Part shown: positions 1 through 9,010 of the stretch, piece after piece
Numbering within the stretch: position 1 is the stretch's first letter
Layout: every line of letters begins with the position of its first letter
Source of the DNA: Belliella kenyensis
Lineage (GTDB): Bacteria; Bacteroidota; Bacteroidia; Cytophagales; Cyclobacteriaceae
Direction of reading: 5' to 3'
Length of the DNA: 64,000 bases
Assembly (NCBI RefSeq): GCF_022549675.1
Contig: NZ_JAKZGR010000004.1
Span: 248,001 to 312,000 of the forward strand
Notes under the pieces: generated by a model
Database searches by the model: none
Told to the model about the DNA's origin: nothing
The model's input: only the letters and a program-made list of their open reading frames with translations
Made by a program: the position numbers and the translations under genes

Positions 1-19
1 TAATAATCTTTACAAACCT

Positions 20-1252
20 ATGAATCAAGAAATATTTACCATAAACAACCTCTGGATGATGGTGGCCACTATTCTGGTGTTCATCATGCACTTAGGGTTT
101 GCGAGTCTGGAGGCAGGCCTTACACGAGCCAAAAACACCGTGAACATTCTCTTCAAAAACACTATCATTCCAGCGATTGGTCTTTTGACTTATGCCTTTA
201 TTGGTTTCAACCTTATGTATCCTGGAGATGATTTTATTGGAAGCTTCTTTGGCCTAGGAGGCATTGGAATATCTCTTCCAGAGGGTGGAAATACATTTGC
301 TTACAATGAAGGTTATACGTTTTTTACCGATTTTATCTTTCAAGCAATGTTTGCAGCTACAGCAGCGACAATCGTATCTGGAGCTGTAGCTGAAAGAATC
401 AAGCTAGGACCGTTTATCTTCTTTTCTATTCTTTATGTAGGCATCATTTATCCAATCGTGGGCATGTGGAAATGGGGCGGTGGATTCTTAGATACACTAT
501 CTACACCTTTTTATGATTTTGCAGGCTCTACTATTGTACATTCTGTAGGTGGTTGGGGAGCACTGGTAGGTGCTTACCTTTTGGGTCCTAGAATAGGAAA
601 ATACACCGAAAAAGGGATGAAGGCTATTCCTGGTCACAACATACCGATGGCTACCATAGGCGTCTTTCTGCTTTGGTTTGGATGGTTTGGATTCAATGGT
701 GGATCGGTCTTGACCGCTGACCCAGGTACTGTATCTTTGGTATTTGTAACTACAGCTATTGCTGGTGCATCAGGTGCATTTGGAGCATTGTTAGCTTCAT
801 ATTTGAAATTCAAATCTTATGACATCACCATGGTACTCAATGGGATTCTTGCTGGACTTGTAGGGATCACAGCAGGTGCTGATTTGATGAGTGTGGGAGA
901 GTCAGCTATCATTGGATTTATCGGAGGAACACTCGTTGTTTTTGCTGTGGTATTCTTCGACAAAATAAAAGTAGATGATCCTGTTGGAGCGATCTCCGTG
1001 CACTTGGTTGGTGGTATTTGGGGAACTTTAGCTGTAGGTATATTTGGTGATTTAGCGAGTATGAGTCAGTTATGGTCACAGTTTATTGGAATAGCAGTGG
1101 TAGGAGCATTTTGTTTCCTCACGAGCTGGATCCTTTTCTTCAGCATGAAACGCACCATAGGCATCCGTGTAGATGAGAAAGAAGAGACTGAAGGTCTAGA
1201 CATCAATGAGCACAGTATGCGTGCATATCCAGATTTTGCCACAAAAGATTAA
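20..1252 (+). CDS. amt: Ammonium transporter Amt
   Basis: Inner-membrane channel that passes ammonium/ammonia into the cell. The 410-residue protein is hydrophobic throughout and has about eleven membrane segments, the usual Amt/MEP/Rh length. The first segment carries the family stretch HLGFASLEAGLTRAKNT (residues 24-40). The two pore histidines are visible: H174 in TIVHSVGGWG and H328 in AISVHLVGG. No cleavable signal peptide is obvious, as is common in Bacteroidota Amt. Only 19 bases upstream lie in the window, so the promoter and any PII (glnK) partner cannot be judged; no glnK follows. A strong hairpin terminator follows the stop. With gltBD further on it fits ammonium assimilation. Confidence 0.95.
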   Translation: MNQEIFTINNLWMMVATILVFIMHLGFASLEAGLTRAKNTVNILFKNTIIPAIGLLTYAFIGFNLMYPGDDFIGSFFGLGGIGISLPEGGNTFAYNEGYTFFTDFIFQAMFAATAATIVSGAVAERIKLGPFIFFSILYVGIIYPIVGMWKWGGGFLDTLSTPFYDFAGSTIVHSVGGWGALVGAYLLGPRIGKYTEKGMKAIPGHNIPMATIGVFLLWFGWFGFNGGSVLTADPGTVSLVFVTTAIAGASGAFGALLASYLKFKSYDITMVLNGILAGLVGITAGADLMSVGESAIIGFIGGTLVVFAVVFFDKIKVDDPVGAISVHLVGGIWGTLAVGIFGDLASMSQLWSQFIGIAVVGAFCFLTSWILFFSMKRTIGIRVDEKEETEGLDINEHSMRAYPDFATKD

Positions 1253-1270
1253 TTTCAGCCATATTTACAC

Positions 1271-1310
1271 AAAAAAGGGGCTTTACCTATGGTTTTGCCC
1301 CTTTTTTTTT
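1271..1310. terminator. Bidirectional terminator between amt and nadC
   Basis: Stem AAAAAAGGGGC / GCCCCTTTTTTTTT with a short loop lies between two convergent genes. It has a T-run on the plus strand and an A-run giving a T-run on the minus strand, so it can end both transcripts. It touches the last codons of nadC. Confidence 0.85.
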
Positions 1311-2169
1311 AATATGCCTTAAGACTGATATCAAGACTTTTGATCTGGTGAGTAAGTGCACCTACAGATATAAAATCAACCCCACAAGCTGCAACTTCCG
1401 GAAGTGTCTTTTCTGTAATACCACCAGATGCTTCTAGCGGATACCTTCCATTCACCATGCTGACAGCTTTTTTCATTGTATCATAATCCATATTATCTAG
1501 CATAATGAAGTCCACGCCACCTATTCTCAGCACTTCTGCTACTTCATCTAGATTTCTTGTTTCAACTTCAATTTTGAGATCAAGTTGATTTTCTTTAAGA
1601 TATTGCTTAGTTGACAGAATAGCCTTCTCCAACCCACCAGCAAAATCCACATGATTGTCCTTGAGCATCACCATATCGTAAAGTGCATAGCGGTGATTGA
1701 CACCACCACCTAATACCACTGCCCATTTTTCCATCATTCTGAAATTAGGAGTTGTCTTACGCGTATCCATAAGCTTTGCTTTGGTATGTGCGATAGATTG
1801 TTGTAATCTTGATGTTTTGGTTGCAATTCCACTCATCCTTTGCATACAATTCAGCACCAGACGCTCAGTAGTCAATATGGAAATAGCTTTACCTCTTACT
1901 AAAAGTCCAACATCTCCAGCTTTCACTTCATCACCATCTTCCAGAAGTAACTCAACTTCCAAGGTAGAATCATAGTGCTTAAAAATTTTCTCAGCTAACG
2001 CCAAGCCAGCAATCACTCCATCCTCTTTGATAAGTAACTTAGCTTGTCCCACACTTTGCTCAGGTACAGAAGCTAGCGAAGAGTAATCTCCAGGACCTAC
2101 GTCTTCTAGGAGTGCAGCTTCAATGAATTGTCGAATAGCCGACTCGGTTAAATATGGCAGATTTTTCAC
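1309..2169 (-). CDS. nadC: Nicotinate-nucleotide pyrophosphorylase (quinolinate phosphoribosyltransferase)
   Basis: Converts quinolinate and PRPP to nicotinate mononucleotide, the step that joins de novo NAD synthesis to the common pathway; cytosolic. The 286-residue length is normal. Family landmarks are LEDVGPGDYSS near the N-terminus, the PRPP/quinolinate-binding run MDTRKTTPNFR, the GGGVNHRYALYDMVMLKDNH block, and the C-terminal EASGGI and VDFISVGALTH strands of the alpha/beta barrel. It lies 41 bases downstream of a DUF4783 gene on the same strand and is probably cotranscribed with it. nadA and nadB are not in the window. Confidence 0.95.
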   Translation of the reverse strand: MKNLPYLTESAIRQFIEAALLEDVGPGDYSSLASVPEQSVGQAKLLIKEDGVIAGLALAEKIFKHYDSTLEVELLLEDGDEVKAGDVGLLVRGKAISILTTERLVLNCMQRMSGIATKTSRLQQSIAHTKAKLMDTRKTTPNFRMMEKWAVVLGGGVNHRYALYDMVMLKDNHVDFAGGLEKAILSTKQYLKENQLDLKIEVETRNLDEVAEVLRIGGVDFIMLDNMDYDTMKKAVSMVNGRYPLEASGGITEKTLPEVAACGVDFISVGALTHQIKSLDISLKAY

Positions 2170-2210
2170 AGCTCAAAATTAAGAAAAAATGTCCGAGCAA
2201 CTGCTAAAAA

Positions 2211-2609
2211 TCAATATTTCATGATCTCAATACTATATATTCTCATTTCGTCTCTGAAGATCTTACCTTTTATCAAGATTCTATAAGGTTCTCCCATGGA
2301 TTGATATGTTCCAATATAATTTTTTATTTGCTCTCCAGAATTACTTTCATGGAGAATCTCAAAATTTTCTGGGGGATACTTTTTAAAAAAATCTCTTAGA
2401 ACCAATTCCGCTTGATTTTTAGAGAACTCACCTTGGTTACCATTGATGTTCAACTCTACACTTTGCTCCATGAATTTTGCTATCTCTCTACTTGAGCCAT
2501 TTTTGAATGTTGTCAAAATAGCATCATTAGTCTGATCGTTACTGATTGGAGCTATAATCGTACTGAAGGAAAGCAATAATAAATATAATATGGGTACTAA
2601 CTTAATCAT
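2211..2609 (-). CDS. Secreted DUF4783-family protein
   Basis: A 132-residue protein with an N-terminal hydrophobic segment (about residues 3-20) that reads as a signal peptide, followed by a small alpha+beta domain with an NTF2-like feel (KNGSSREIAKFM near the start of the mature part, LRDFFKKYPPENFEILH in the middle). It resembles the DUF4783 family of Bacteroidota, whose function is unknown to me. Placement just upstream of nadC on the same strand suggests cotranscription. No catalytic motif is visible. The DUF assignment is from recall of the pattern and is moderately sure; that it is a real secreted protein is quite sure. Confidence 0.75.
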   Translation of the reverse strand: MIKLVPILYLLLLSFSTIIAPISNDQTNDAILTTFKNGSSREIAKFMEQSVELNINGNQGEFSKNQAELVLRDFFKKYPPENFEILHESNSGEQIKNYIGTYQSMGEPYRILIKGKIFRDEMRIYSIEIMKY

Positions 2610-2911
2610 GATTACAAAAAAAACAAATTCTAAGCCAATCCTTAAACCGATTGTGGAAAATACCAGTATAAGGGCACAAGTTCTTTGAATCTGTTAATTC
2701 AATCTTGTAATAATGATGAAAGGAAAAATATTTTTTTAAAAGGCAAAACATTTTTTTTTAAAAAAGCTTGTCAACCAATGAAATTAATTTCATAAATGTA
2801 AATATTAAGAAATAAATCTGCCTCAGCTTTGGGATGATGAATAAGAATTTTCATTTTTGATCTTTGATTACAAATAAGGACAAACCTATAAGAAAAACCT
2901 ATATTTGAGCT
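2610..2911. other. AT-rich intergenic region upstream of gpmI
   Basis: About 300 bases between the divergent DUF4783 and gpmI genes, with no open frame of note. It contains two similar T/A-tracts around 2727-2767 (runs of seven to nine T followed by A) that could be bent DNA or promoter upstream sequence. A TATATTTG box stands four bases before the gpmI start codon. No tRNA or structured RNA was recognised. Confidence 0.5.
2900..2907 (+). promoter_or_regulatory. Possible -7 box of gpmI
   Basis: TATATTTG matches the Bacteroidota -7 consensus TAnnTTTG and ends four bases before the ATG at 2912, so a transcript from it would be leaderless or nearly so. No TTTG -33 element is found at the usual 19-21 base spacing, which weakens the call. 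The same arrangement occurs before lptC. Confidence 0.3.
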
Positions 2912-4438
2912 ATGAACAAAAAAGTATTATTGATGATTTTGGATGGCTGGGGTATCGCTACCAAACCCGAGGTATCAGCGATAAATAAAGCCAACACGCC
3001 ATATATCGATGGCCTTTTCGAAAAATTTCCTCATTCTAAGCTTGAAGCATCAGGGCTAGCTGTAGGCTTACCCGAAGGCCAAATGGGCAATTCTGAAGTA
3101 GGTCACATGAACATCGGTGCAGGCCGGATTGTGTACCAAGATCTTGTCAAGATCAATAAAGCAGTAGAAGAAGGCGAATTAAACGACAACGTTATACTAA
3201 AAGAAGCTTTTGAATACGCTAAATCTGAAAACAAAAAAGTACATTTTATAGGACTAGTATCAGATGGTGGTGTACACGCACATATCAATCATCTCAAGGG
3301 ACTGTGCGATGCTGCTAAAGCAAATGGACTGGAAGATGCATATATTCATGCCTTCACTGACGGAAGAGATACTGACCCAAAGGGAGGATTACAATATCTG
3401 AGTGAATTGGATGATCACCTTTCACACTCAATAGGTCAGATCGCCTCTGTGGTAGGAAGATACTATGCCATGGATAGAGACAATAGATGGGAGAGAGTGA
3501 AGCTTGCATACGATGCCATGGTGCGAGGTGAAGGCGAAAAATCAAAGGACATTTTATCGTCTATAAAAAAATCTTATGACAATGGTGTGACGGACGAATT
3601 CATAAGACCTATCATCAAGGCTGACTCGAAAGGTAAGCCAGTAGGATTGATCGAATCAGGTGATGTAGTTATTTGCTTCAACTTCAGAACTGATAGAGGC
3701 AGAGAAATCACTCAAGTCCTTACGCAAAAGGATTTCGAGGAATATAAAATGAAAAAGTTGAAGTTAAATTACATCACTTTTACAAATTATGATGAAACAT
3801 TCGAAGGTGTCAAAGTACTTTTCGAAAAAGACAATCTTCAAAATACCCTTGGTGAAACCCTTTCGTCAGCTGGTAAGAAGCAAATTAGAATAGCAGAAAC
3901 AGAAAAATATCCTCATGTAACATTTTTCTTTTCTGGAGGTAGGGAAAAAGTATTCGAAGGCGAAAGTAGAATCCTATGTCCTTCTCCAAAAGTAGCTACT
4001 TATGATCTCAAGCCTGAAATGAGTGCTTTTGAGATCGCCAATAAAATCAAACCAGAGTTGAAAAAAGGAGAGGTTGACTTTATTTGTTTGAACTTTGCAA
4101 ATCCAGATATGGTTGGACATACAGGCGTGTTTGAAGCTGCTGTCAAAGCATGTGAAGCAGTAGACAAGTGCGCCGAAGAAGTGATCAATCAAGCACTAAA
4201 AAGTGGCTATACCACCATTGTAATCGCTGACCATGGCAACTCAGACATGATGATCAATGAAGATGGAACACCAAACACAGCGCATACGACTAACTTGGTA
4301 CCTTGTATCATGGTGGATGATCAAGATAGGTTAGAAGTGAATGATGGAAAGCTAGGCGACCTTGCTCCAACTATTCTTAAACTGATCGGAGTAGATATCC
4401 CAAATGAAATGACAGGGGATGTTTTGTTAAAATCATGA
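2912..4438 (+). CDS. gpmI: 2,3-bisphosphoglycerate-independent phosphoglycerate mutase
   Basis: Interconverts 3- and 2-phosphoglycerate in glycolysis and gluconeogenesis using two Mn ions and a phosphoserine intermediate; cytosolic. The 508-residue length is typical of the alkaline-phosphatase superfamily enzyme. Seen are the metal-binding start LMILDGWG (D11), the catalytic serine in GQMGNSEVGHMNIGAGR (S61), FTDGRDTDP, the FNFRTDRGRE segment, NPDMVGHTG and the late metal site IADHGNSD. The start ATG gives the canonical N-terminus. Its stop codon overlaps the start of the next lipoprotein gene (ATGA), implying translational coupling. Confidence 0.96.
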   Translation: MNKKVLLMILDGWGIATKPEVSAINKANTPYIDGLFEKFPHSKLEASGLAVGLPEGQMGNSEVGHMNIGAGRIVYQDLVKINKAVEEGELNDNVILKEAFEYAKSENKKVHFIGLVSDGGVHAHINHLKGLCDAAKANGLEDAYIHAFTDGRDTDPKGGLQYLSELDDHLSHSIGQIASVVGRYYAMDRDNRWERVKLAYDAMVRGEGEKSKDILSSIKKSYDNGVTDEFIRPIIKADSKGKPVGLIESGDVVICFNFRTDRGREITQVLTQKDFEEYKMKKLKLNYITFTNYDETFEGVKVLFEKDNLQNTLGETLSSAGKKQIRIAETEKYPHVTFFFSGGREKVFEGESRILCPSPKVATYDLKPEMSAFEIANKIKPELKKGEVDFICLNFANPDMVGHTGVFEAAVKACEAVDKCAEEVINQALKSGYTTIVIADHGNSDMMINEDGTPNTAHTTNLVPCIMVDDQDRLEVNDGKLGDLAPTILKLIGVDIPNEMTGDVLLKS

Positions 4439-4992
4439 TAAAAAAAACGATTATATTTTGCTTTGTACTTTTGCTAATGGCATGTGAAGACGAGCAAGTG
4501 AATAGGGGGGATTTTGTTCCTCCCTATTTTCAATTAGACTCTTTTATTCTCCTTCAAGACAGTCTTTTGCAAGCTCACGGTCTTGAAAAGACCGTGCAGT
4601 TGAATGAAAAACGAGAAGAGTTGAAATCAGATGGTAATGTGGATTGGCTAGGTGAGCTTGATTTTTTCACAAAAGCGGACATCAACAGCCCTGCATTGGC
4701 CGCAGCTTACTCAGAAGAAAAAAAAGGAGATAGCATTGTTTACAGATTAAAAAAAGGAGAAAAGAATAAAGTCAAAACATTGACAGTCAGGCTCTATGAT
4801 GACGAGCGCCCAAGAAGCATAAGTTTCATTATGGAAAAAGATAACATTTTTTATCATTCAGAAACAAAAGGGGACATGCAAATAGACGCCAACACAGGTC
4901 TAGTCAGTGCTTACCAAATATCTGGAAAACAAAAAGTTGTCTTTCTTTCGCCCTTAGACATGAAAGTAGATGCAAAGGTTAGTAAAGATTAA
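4435..4992 (+). CDS. Uncharacterised lipoprotein coupled to gpmI
   Basis: A 185-residue predicted lipoprotein: basic N-terminus, hydrophobic core and lipobox LLMAC with the lipidated Cys at residue 17. The rest is polar, with alternating strand-like segments (KTLTVRLYDDERPRSISF, FYHSETKGDMQID) that suggest a small beta-rich domain. No family is recognised. The start overlaps the gpmI stop by four bases, so it is almost certainly in the same transcript. Any functional link with glycolysis is not evident; such couplings can reflect expression level only. Confidence 0.8.
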   Translation: MIKKTIIFCFVLLLMACEDEQVNRGDFVPPYFQLDSFILLQDSLLQAHGLEKTVQLNEKREELKSDGNVDWLGELDFFTKADINSPALAAAYSEEKKGDSIVYRLKKGEKNKVKTLTVRLYDDERPRSISFIMEKDNIFYHSETKGDMQIDANTGLVSAYQISGKQKVVFLSPLDMKVDAKVSKD

Positions 4993-4995
4993 AAA

Positions 4996-5060
4996 GAAGC
5001 GACCTGTAATTTCCGAAACTGATTTTGATATTTAATAATTTTACAGTGTAAGAGCGCTTC
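4996..5060 (+). other. Nested inverted repeat after the gpmI operon
   Basis: Arms GAAGCG (4996-5001) and CGCTTC (5055-5060) enclose a second pair CTGTAA (5004-5009) and TTACAG (5041-5046). It could fold as an interrupted stem at the 3' end of the gpmI-lipoprotein transcript. There is no T-run, so it is not a standard terminator. Confidence 0.3.
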
Positions 5061-5114
5061 AGATTCCTATCTATGAAGACTGAAAGGATCAGCGATATAC
5101 GTCTGCATTTCGAT

Positions 5115-5876
5115 CTATAAGGAAGTCAAGAATTCCCTGACGATAGCCAGACTATTGTTCGGATCTTCATACATACCCATGTGTCCTACACCTTCCAGTT
5201 CATAATATAGCGAAGCACCAGACTTATGAGCTCTACTTCCTTCAATTTTTACAGCAGCATCTAGCACTCCTGCAATCATAAGCTTTGGTCTATCAAATGA
5301 GTGCCATACTTCAAACCTATCTTTACGATCTCTCATCATCTCTATGTAGGTGATTACGGTTTTTGAATCATTCATTTTCCCAAAGTCTATCAATTCTGCA
5401 ATTTCCATTTCTAGTCTAGACCGACTAGCCTCTGGGAATAGAGGTGGCACAAATGATTCAATAAACTTGTCTACTCCATGTTTATTGATGAAATCAATGG
5501 TCTTGTTTCTAGTATGACGCTTTTCTTCATCATCTGAAAAAGCTGTAGAGTGGAACAAACCAACACCAGCTAAATCAGACCCCATTAGCTCTGTCATGGC
5601 AAGTGCCACATAACCCCCTAATGAATGACCAATCAATACTGGTTGATTTATCTCCATAGCATCTAGCCATTCTTGAAGCAAAACAGCCAACTCTTCGAGA
5701 CTTCTAGGTAGTGGCTCATCATATTCATCTTTGCCAAAGCCAGGCAAATCAAGACAATAAACTGTGTGTAAACCTGCAAGTTGGGTCGCAAAATTACTCC
5801 ACATCTCCTTTGCTTCGCAAAAGCCGTGAAGAAAGATAACTGGTTTTCCTTTTCCTTGTTTGGTATATGAGATCAT
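5115..5876 (-). CDS. Alpha/beta-fold hydrolase
   Basis: A 253-residue alpha/beta hydrolase of the small esterase/epoxide-hydrolase-like type; no signal peptide, so probably cytosolic. Seen are the oxyanion strand VIFLHGF (residues 13-19), the nucleophile elbow GHSLGG with S85, a likely catalytic Asp at 206 (AGVLDAAV) and the catalytic His at 232 (GVGHMGMYEDP). The substrate cannot be told from sequence. It is monocistronic as far as visible, 287 bases downstream of the dxs stop on the same strand with a terminator between. MenH or BioH roles are possible but no menaquinone or biotin genes are adjacent. Confidence 0.88.
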   Translation of the reverse strand: MISYTKQGKGKPVIFLHGFCEAKEMWSNFATQLAGLHTVYCLDLPGFGKDEYDEPLPRSLEELAVLLQEWLDAMEINQPVLIGHSLGGYVALAMTELMGSDLAGVGLFHSTAFSDDEEKRHTRNKTIDFINKHGVDKFIESFVPPLFPEASRSRLEMEIAELIDFGKMNDSKTVITYIEMMRDRKDRFEVWHSFDRPKLMIAGVLDAAVKIEGSRAHKSGASLYYELEGVGHMGMYEDPNNSLAIVREFLTSL

Positions 5877-5982
5877 AGGTATTTGTAAAATGACTTAAAA
5901 TGAAACGGCTTAACAAAAAATAATTTACAACAAAGTATTCAAAAAGTGTACTTAAAATTAGCCTAGTGCCTTCAAAAAGTCT

Positions 5983-6025
5983 GTCACGCTGAGTGGGTGG
6001 GTGTACATCTCAAGCTTACCATGAC
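5983..6025. repeat. REP-like imperfect inverted repeat
   Basis: The sequence runs from GTCACGCTGAG to CTCAAGCTTACCATGAC and can pair end to end imperfectly. Its GTCA(C/T)GCTGAG half resembles dispersed intergenic hairpins common in Bacteroidota genomes. It sits in a non-coding stretch between dxs and the hydrolase gene, and only one copy was seen in this window. Confidence 0.3.
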
Positions 6026-6119
6026 TCTTTTTGGCCATTGCTCCTTCGGTCTATCCCAATAAAGTTCTGCCGTGTCCGTCTGGGTCATCAAGGTATTTAG
6101 CGAAAGAAACGCCATGATC

Positions 6120-6156
6120 AGAAAAGCCTTGCGGGATAATCCTACAAGGCTTTTCT
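6120..6156 (-). terminator. dxs terminator
   Basis: Perfect 12-base arms AGAAAAGCCTTG and CAAGGCTTTTCT separated by 13 bases, immediately past the dxs stop. On the minus strand the second arm ends in a TTTTCT run. Confidence 0.8.
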
Positions 6157-6163
6157 ATTCTTC

Positions 6164-8080
6164 TCAAGCTTTCACTTCCATGGTTATCATTTCTCTTACA
6201 TTGTGAGCTATTCCTTCAGGATCGAAGCCACATTCTCTGTGTAATTCGATTTGATCACCATGTTCTACAACTCTATCTGGTATGCCCAATCTTCTGATTT
6301 GTGCGCTATAACCATGATCCATCATCCATTCGATTACAGCAGAACCAAAACCTCCCATCAGTGCACCATCTTCGATGGTTATTACTTTTTTGAATTTCCC
6401 AAACACTTCATGAAGTAAGTCTCCATCCAAAGGTTTGACAAACCTCATGTCATAATGAGCTGGATTCAATCCATCTTTGGTCAACATCTCGCAAGCTTCA
6501 ACTGCATAATTACCGATATGACCTATTGTCAATATAGCCAAATCTTCCCCCTCTTTTACTATTCTACCTTGACCAACAGGAATTTCTCTCATTGGCGTCC
6601 TCCATTCTGGCATGACACCCTGACCTCTTGGATACCGTATGGAGAATGGTCCTTGATATTGAGTGGCTGTATACATCAAGTTACGAAGCTCTTCTTCATT
6701 CATAGGGGCAGATACTATCATGTTTGGAATACACCTGAAGTAAGGGATATCATAAGCACCATGGTGAGTAGGCCCATCAGCTCCTGCAAAACCAGCCCTG
6801 TCTAGGCAGAGAACAACTTGAAGATTTTGCAATGCTACATCATGCACCACTTGATCGTAAGCTCGCTGCATAAATGAGCTATAAATATTGCAAAAAGGAA
6901 TCATTCCTTGAGTTGCTAGGCCAGCTGAGAAAGTAACAGCATGCTGCTCTGCGATGCCCACATCAAAAGCCCTATCTGGCATAGCCTCCATCATGATATT
7001 CAAGGAAGATCCCGAGGGCATCGCTGGTGTGACACCCATCACTTTGTCATTTTCTTTTGCCAACTCTACAAGTGTATGTCCAAATACATCCTGATATTTT
7101 GGAGCTTGAGGGACTTTAGGGACTTTTTTATAAATTTCACCAGTAACCTTGTCAAATAATCCTGGCGCATGCCACGTGGTCTTATTGCCATTTTCAGCAG
7201 GTGCATAGCCTTTGCCCTTTACTGTGACACAATGAAGGATTTTTGGGCCAGGAATATTTTTTAAGTCTTCTAATATTTCAGCCAAGTGGTTCACATCATG
7301 ACCATCTACTGGTCCAAAATATCTTAAGTTCAGAGATTCAAACAAGTTACTTTGCTTAAGCACAGCAGACTTGATAGCTCCCTCTACCTTAGAAATGACT
7401 TCTTGAGCCGAAGTTCCAAACTTACTGAACTTCCCAAGTAGGTTCCATACCTCATCTTTTACTTTGTTGTAAGTATGAGAGGTGGTGATATCGGTAAGAT
7501 AATCTTTCAATGCACCGACATTAGGATCTATCGACATGCAATTATCATTCAAAATAATGATCAGATTGGTATCAGAAACTCCTGCATGATTCATGGCTTC
7601 AAAAGCCATCCCCCCTGTCATGGATCCATCACCAATCACTGCCACATGCTGCTTTTGCTTTTCTCCTTTATATTTGGATGCGACTGCCATGCCTAAGGCA
7701 GCGGAGATTGACGTACTTGAATGCCCCACACCAAAAGCGTCATATTCACTCTCTTTTCTTTTGGGAAATCCTGAAAGACCTCCGTAGAGTCTATTGGTAT
7801 GAAAACTATTTTTTCTACCTGTAAGAATCTTGTGCCCATATGCCTGATGGCCTACATCCCATACCAGTTGATCCTCAGGTGTATTGAGCACATAGTGCAG
7901 AGCTACTGTCAGTTCTACAACCCCAAGACTTGCACCAAAGTGTCCCCCATAAATAGAAACATTATCTATAATAAACTGTCTCAATTCTTCACAAAGTTGT
8001 ACAAGTTGTTCTTTGGGAAGCTTTTTCAGATCGGAGGGTGAGTCTATCTGTGCGAGTAATTTGCCTGGAGTTATGATCAT
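6164..8080 (-). CDS. dxs: 1-deoxy-D-xylulose-5-phosphate synthase
   Basis: Condenses pyruvate and glyceraldehyde 3-phosphate to DXP, the first step of the non-mevalonate isoprenoid pathway and a precursor for thiamine and pyridoxal; ThDP-dependent and cytosolic. The 638 residues match the usual length. Seen are the ThDP/Mg motif GDGSMTGG at 150-157 with ND at 178-179, the early GGHFGASLGVVELT and VGHSSTSISAALG blocks, GPVDGHD, and the pyrimidine-domain glutamate in DVGIAEQHAVTFSAGLA. The C-terminal transketolase domain is complete. It is divergent from scpA with a 177-base gap and ends at its own terminator. Confidence 0.97.
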   Translation of the reverse strand: MIITPGKLLAQIDSPSDLKKLPKEQLVQLCEELRQFIIDNVSIYGGHFGASLGVVELTVALHYVLNTPEDQLVWDVGHQAYGHKILTGRKNSFHTNRLYGGLSGFPKRKESEYDAFGVGHSSTSISAALGMAVASKYKGEKQKQHVAVIGDGSMTGGMAFEAMNHAGVSDTNLIIILNDNCMSIDPNVGALKDYLTDITTSHTYNKVKDEVWNLLGKFSKFGTSAQEVISKVEGAIKSAVLKQSNLFESLNLRYFGPVDGHDVNHLAEILEDLKNIPGPKILHCVTVKGKGYAPAENGNKTTWHAPGLFDKVTGEIYKKVPKVPQAPKYQDVFGHTLVELAKENDKVMGVTPAMPSGSSLNIMMEAMPDRAFDVGIAEQHAVTFSAGLATQGMIPFCNIYSSFMQRAYDQVVHDVALQNLQVVLCLDRAGFAGADGPTHHGAYDIPYFRCIPNMIVSAPMNEEELRNLMYTATQYQGPFSIRYPRGQGVMPEWRTPMREIPVGQGRIVKEGEDLAILTIGHIGNYAVEACEMLTKDGLNPAHYDMRFVKPLDGDLLHEVFGKFKKVITIEDGALMGGFGSAVIEWMMDHGYSAQIRRLGIPDRVVEHGDQIELHRECGFDPEGIAHNVREMITMEVKA

Positions 8081-8205
8081 CTTAGTACCTTTGCGTCATT
8101 CAAAAATTATAAACACTTTCCAAATGAGATTGTTTTCAACGACTCAAGATTCAAGCCAGCAATCCAATTTTTCCTTCCACTTATTAAATTTAGCATTAAT
8201 TTAAA

Positions 8206-8213
8206 TATCTTTG
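8206..8213 (+). promoter_or_regulatory. Candidate scpA -7 box
   Basis: TATCTTTG is an exact match to the Bacteroidota -7 consensus TAnnTTTG, 44 bases before the scpA start. The region about 20 bases upstream has no clear TTTG. A second box, TACCTTTG at 8086-8093, lies inside the start region of dxs on the plus strand and is an alternative. Confidence 0.4.
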
Positions 8214-8257
8214 AAAGCATTTGGAATGCAAAATTAAGATAAATTTAATAGTATCCA

Positions 8258-9007
8258 GTGAGTTTCGAGATCAAATTACCACTATTCGAAGGGCCATTCG
8301 ATTTGATGCTCTTTTTCATCGAAAGAGATGAGCTGGACATTTATGATATTCCTATCTCTAAGATCACCAATGATTTCCTTGAATACATCCACCAATTGGA
8401 AAAAATGGAAATCGAGATAGCCAGTGAATTTATCCTATTCGCAGCGACTTTGATGAAAATCAAATCTAAAATGCTCATCCCACGACCTCAACTAAACGAT
8501 GAAGGCGAAGAGGTAGATCCAAGGGAGGAGCTTGTCAGACATTTACTTGAATACAAAAAATATAAATCTGTTATTGCAGATCTCGCTACTTTGGAAGAAA
8601 ATAGAATGTCAAAAGAGAGGCGAGGTAATATTGCCAGGGAGATTAAGCAACTTTCCAAAATTGACGACGTAGAAGCAGAAGTTCAAGATTTGGATTTATA
8701 CAAACTTCTGAAAGTATACCAGCGTGTGATGTCAAAATTTGCTTCAAGAACCGATGACACCAAACACACCGTGATTCAATATCCTTACACGATTGAGCAA
8801 CAAAAAGATTTTGTTTTGGAAAAAGTCAGTTTCAGAGATCGAGTCCCATTCACTGAATTTATCGAATACAAACCCGATAAGATTTTTGTGATCTATACTT
8901 TTTTGGCAATTTTGGAACTCCTTCAGCTTTCTGTGGTTACTATCAGGATAGGAGAAGGATTCAATAATTTCTGGGTGGAAAAAACAGAGCCCATCAATGC
9001 GGCTTAA
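8258..9007 (+). CDS. scpA: Segregation and condensation protein A
   Basis: Kleisin subunit of the Smc-ScpAB chromosome condensation complex. The 249-residue protein begins with the kleisin N-terminal signature (LPLFEGPFDLMLFFIERDELDI) and continues with FILFAATLMKIKSKMLIP, both diagnostic of ScpA; the C-terminal winged-helix part (VPFTEFIEY, FLAILELLQL) is present. The start is GTG at 8258; the next in-frame ATG would remove the conserved N-terminal helix, so GTG is preferred. scpB is not adjacent. The stop is four bases before the next ATG, so a membrane protein gene is cotranscribed. Confidence 0.93.
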   Translation: MSFEIKLPLFEGPFDLMLFFIERDELDIYDIPISKITNDFLEYIHQLEKMEIEIASEFILFAATLMKIKSKMLIPRPQLNDEGEEVDPREELVRHLLEYKKYKSVIADLATLEENRMSKERRGNIAREIKQLSKIDDVEAEVQDLDLYKLLKVYQRVMSKFASRTDDTKHTVIQYPYTIEQQKDFVLEKVSFRDRVPFTEFIEYKPDKIFVIYTFLAILELLQLSVVTIRIGEGFNNFWVEKTEPINAA

Positions 9008-9010
9008 GGT

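Noticed and set aside
8086-8093. TACCTTTG as the main scpA promoter
   Set aside because: It lies within the dxs start region and is 165 bases from scpA with a 22-base spacer to TTTG; the TATCTTTG nearer to scpA is more likely, though both could act.
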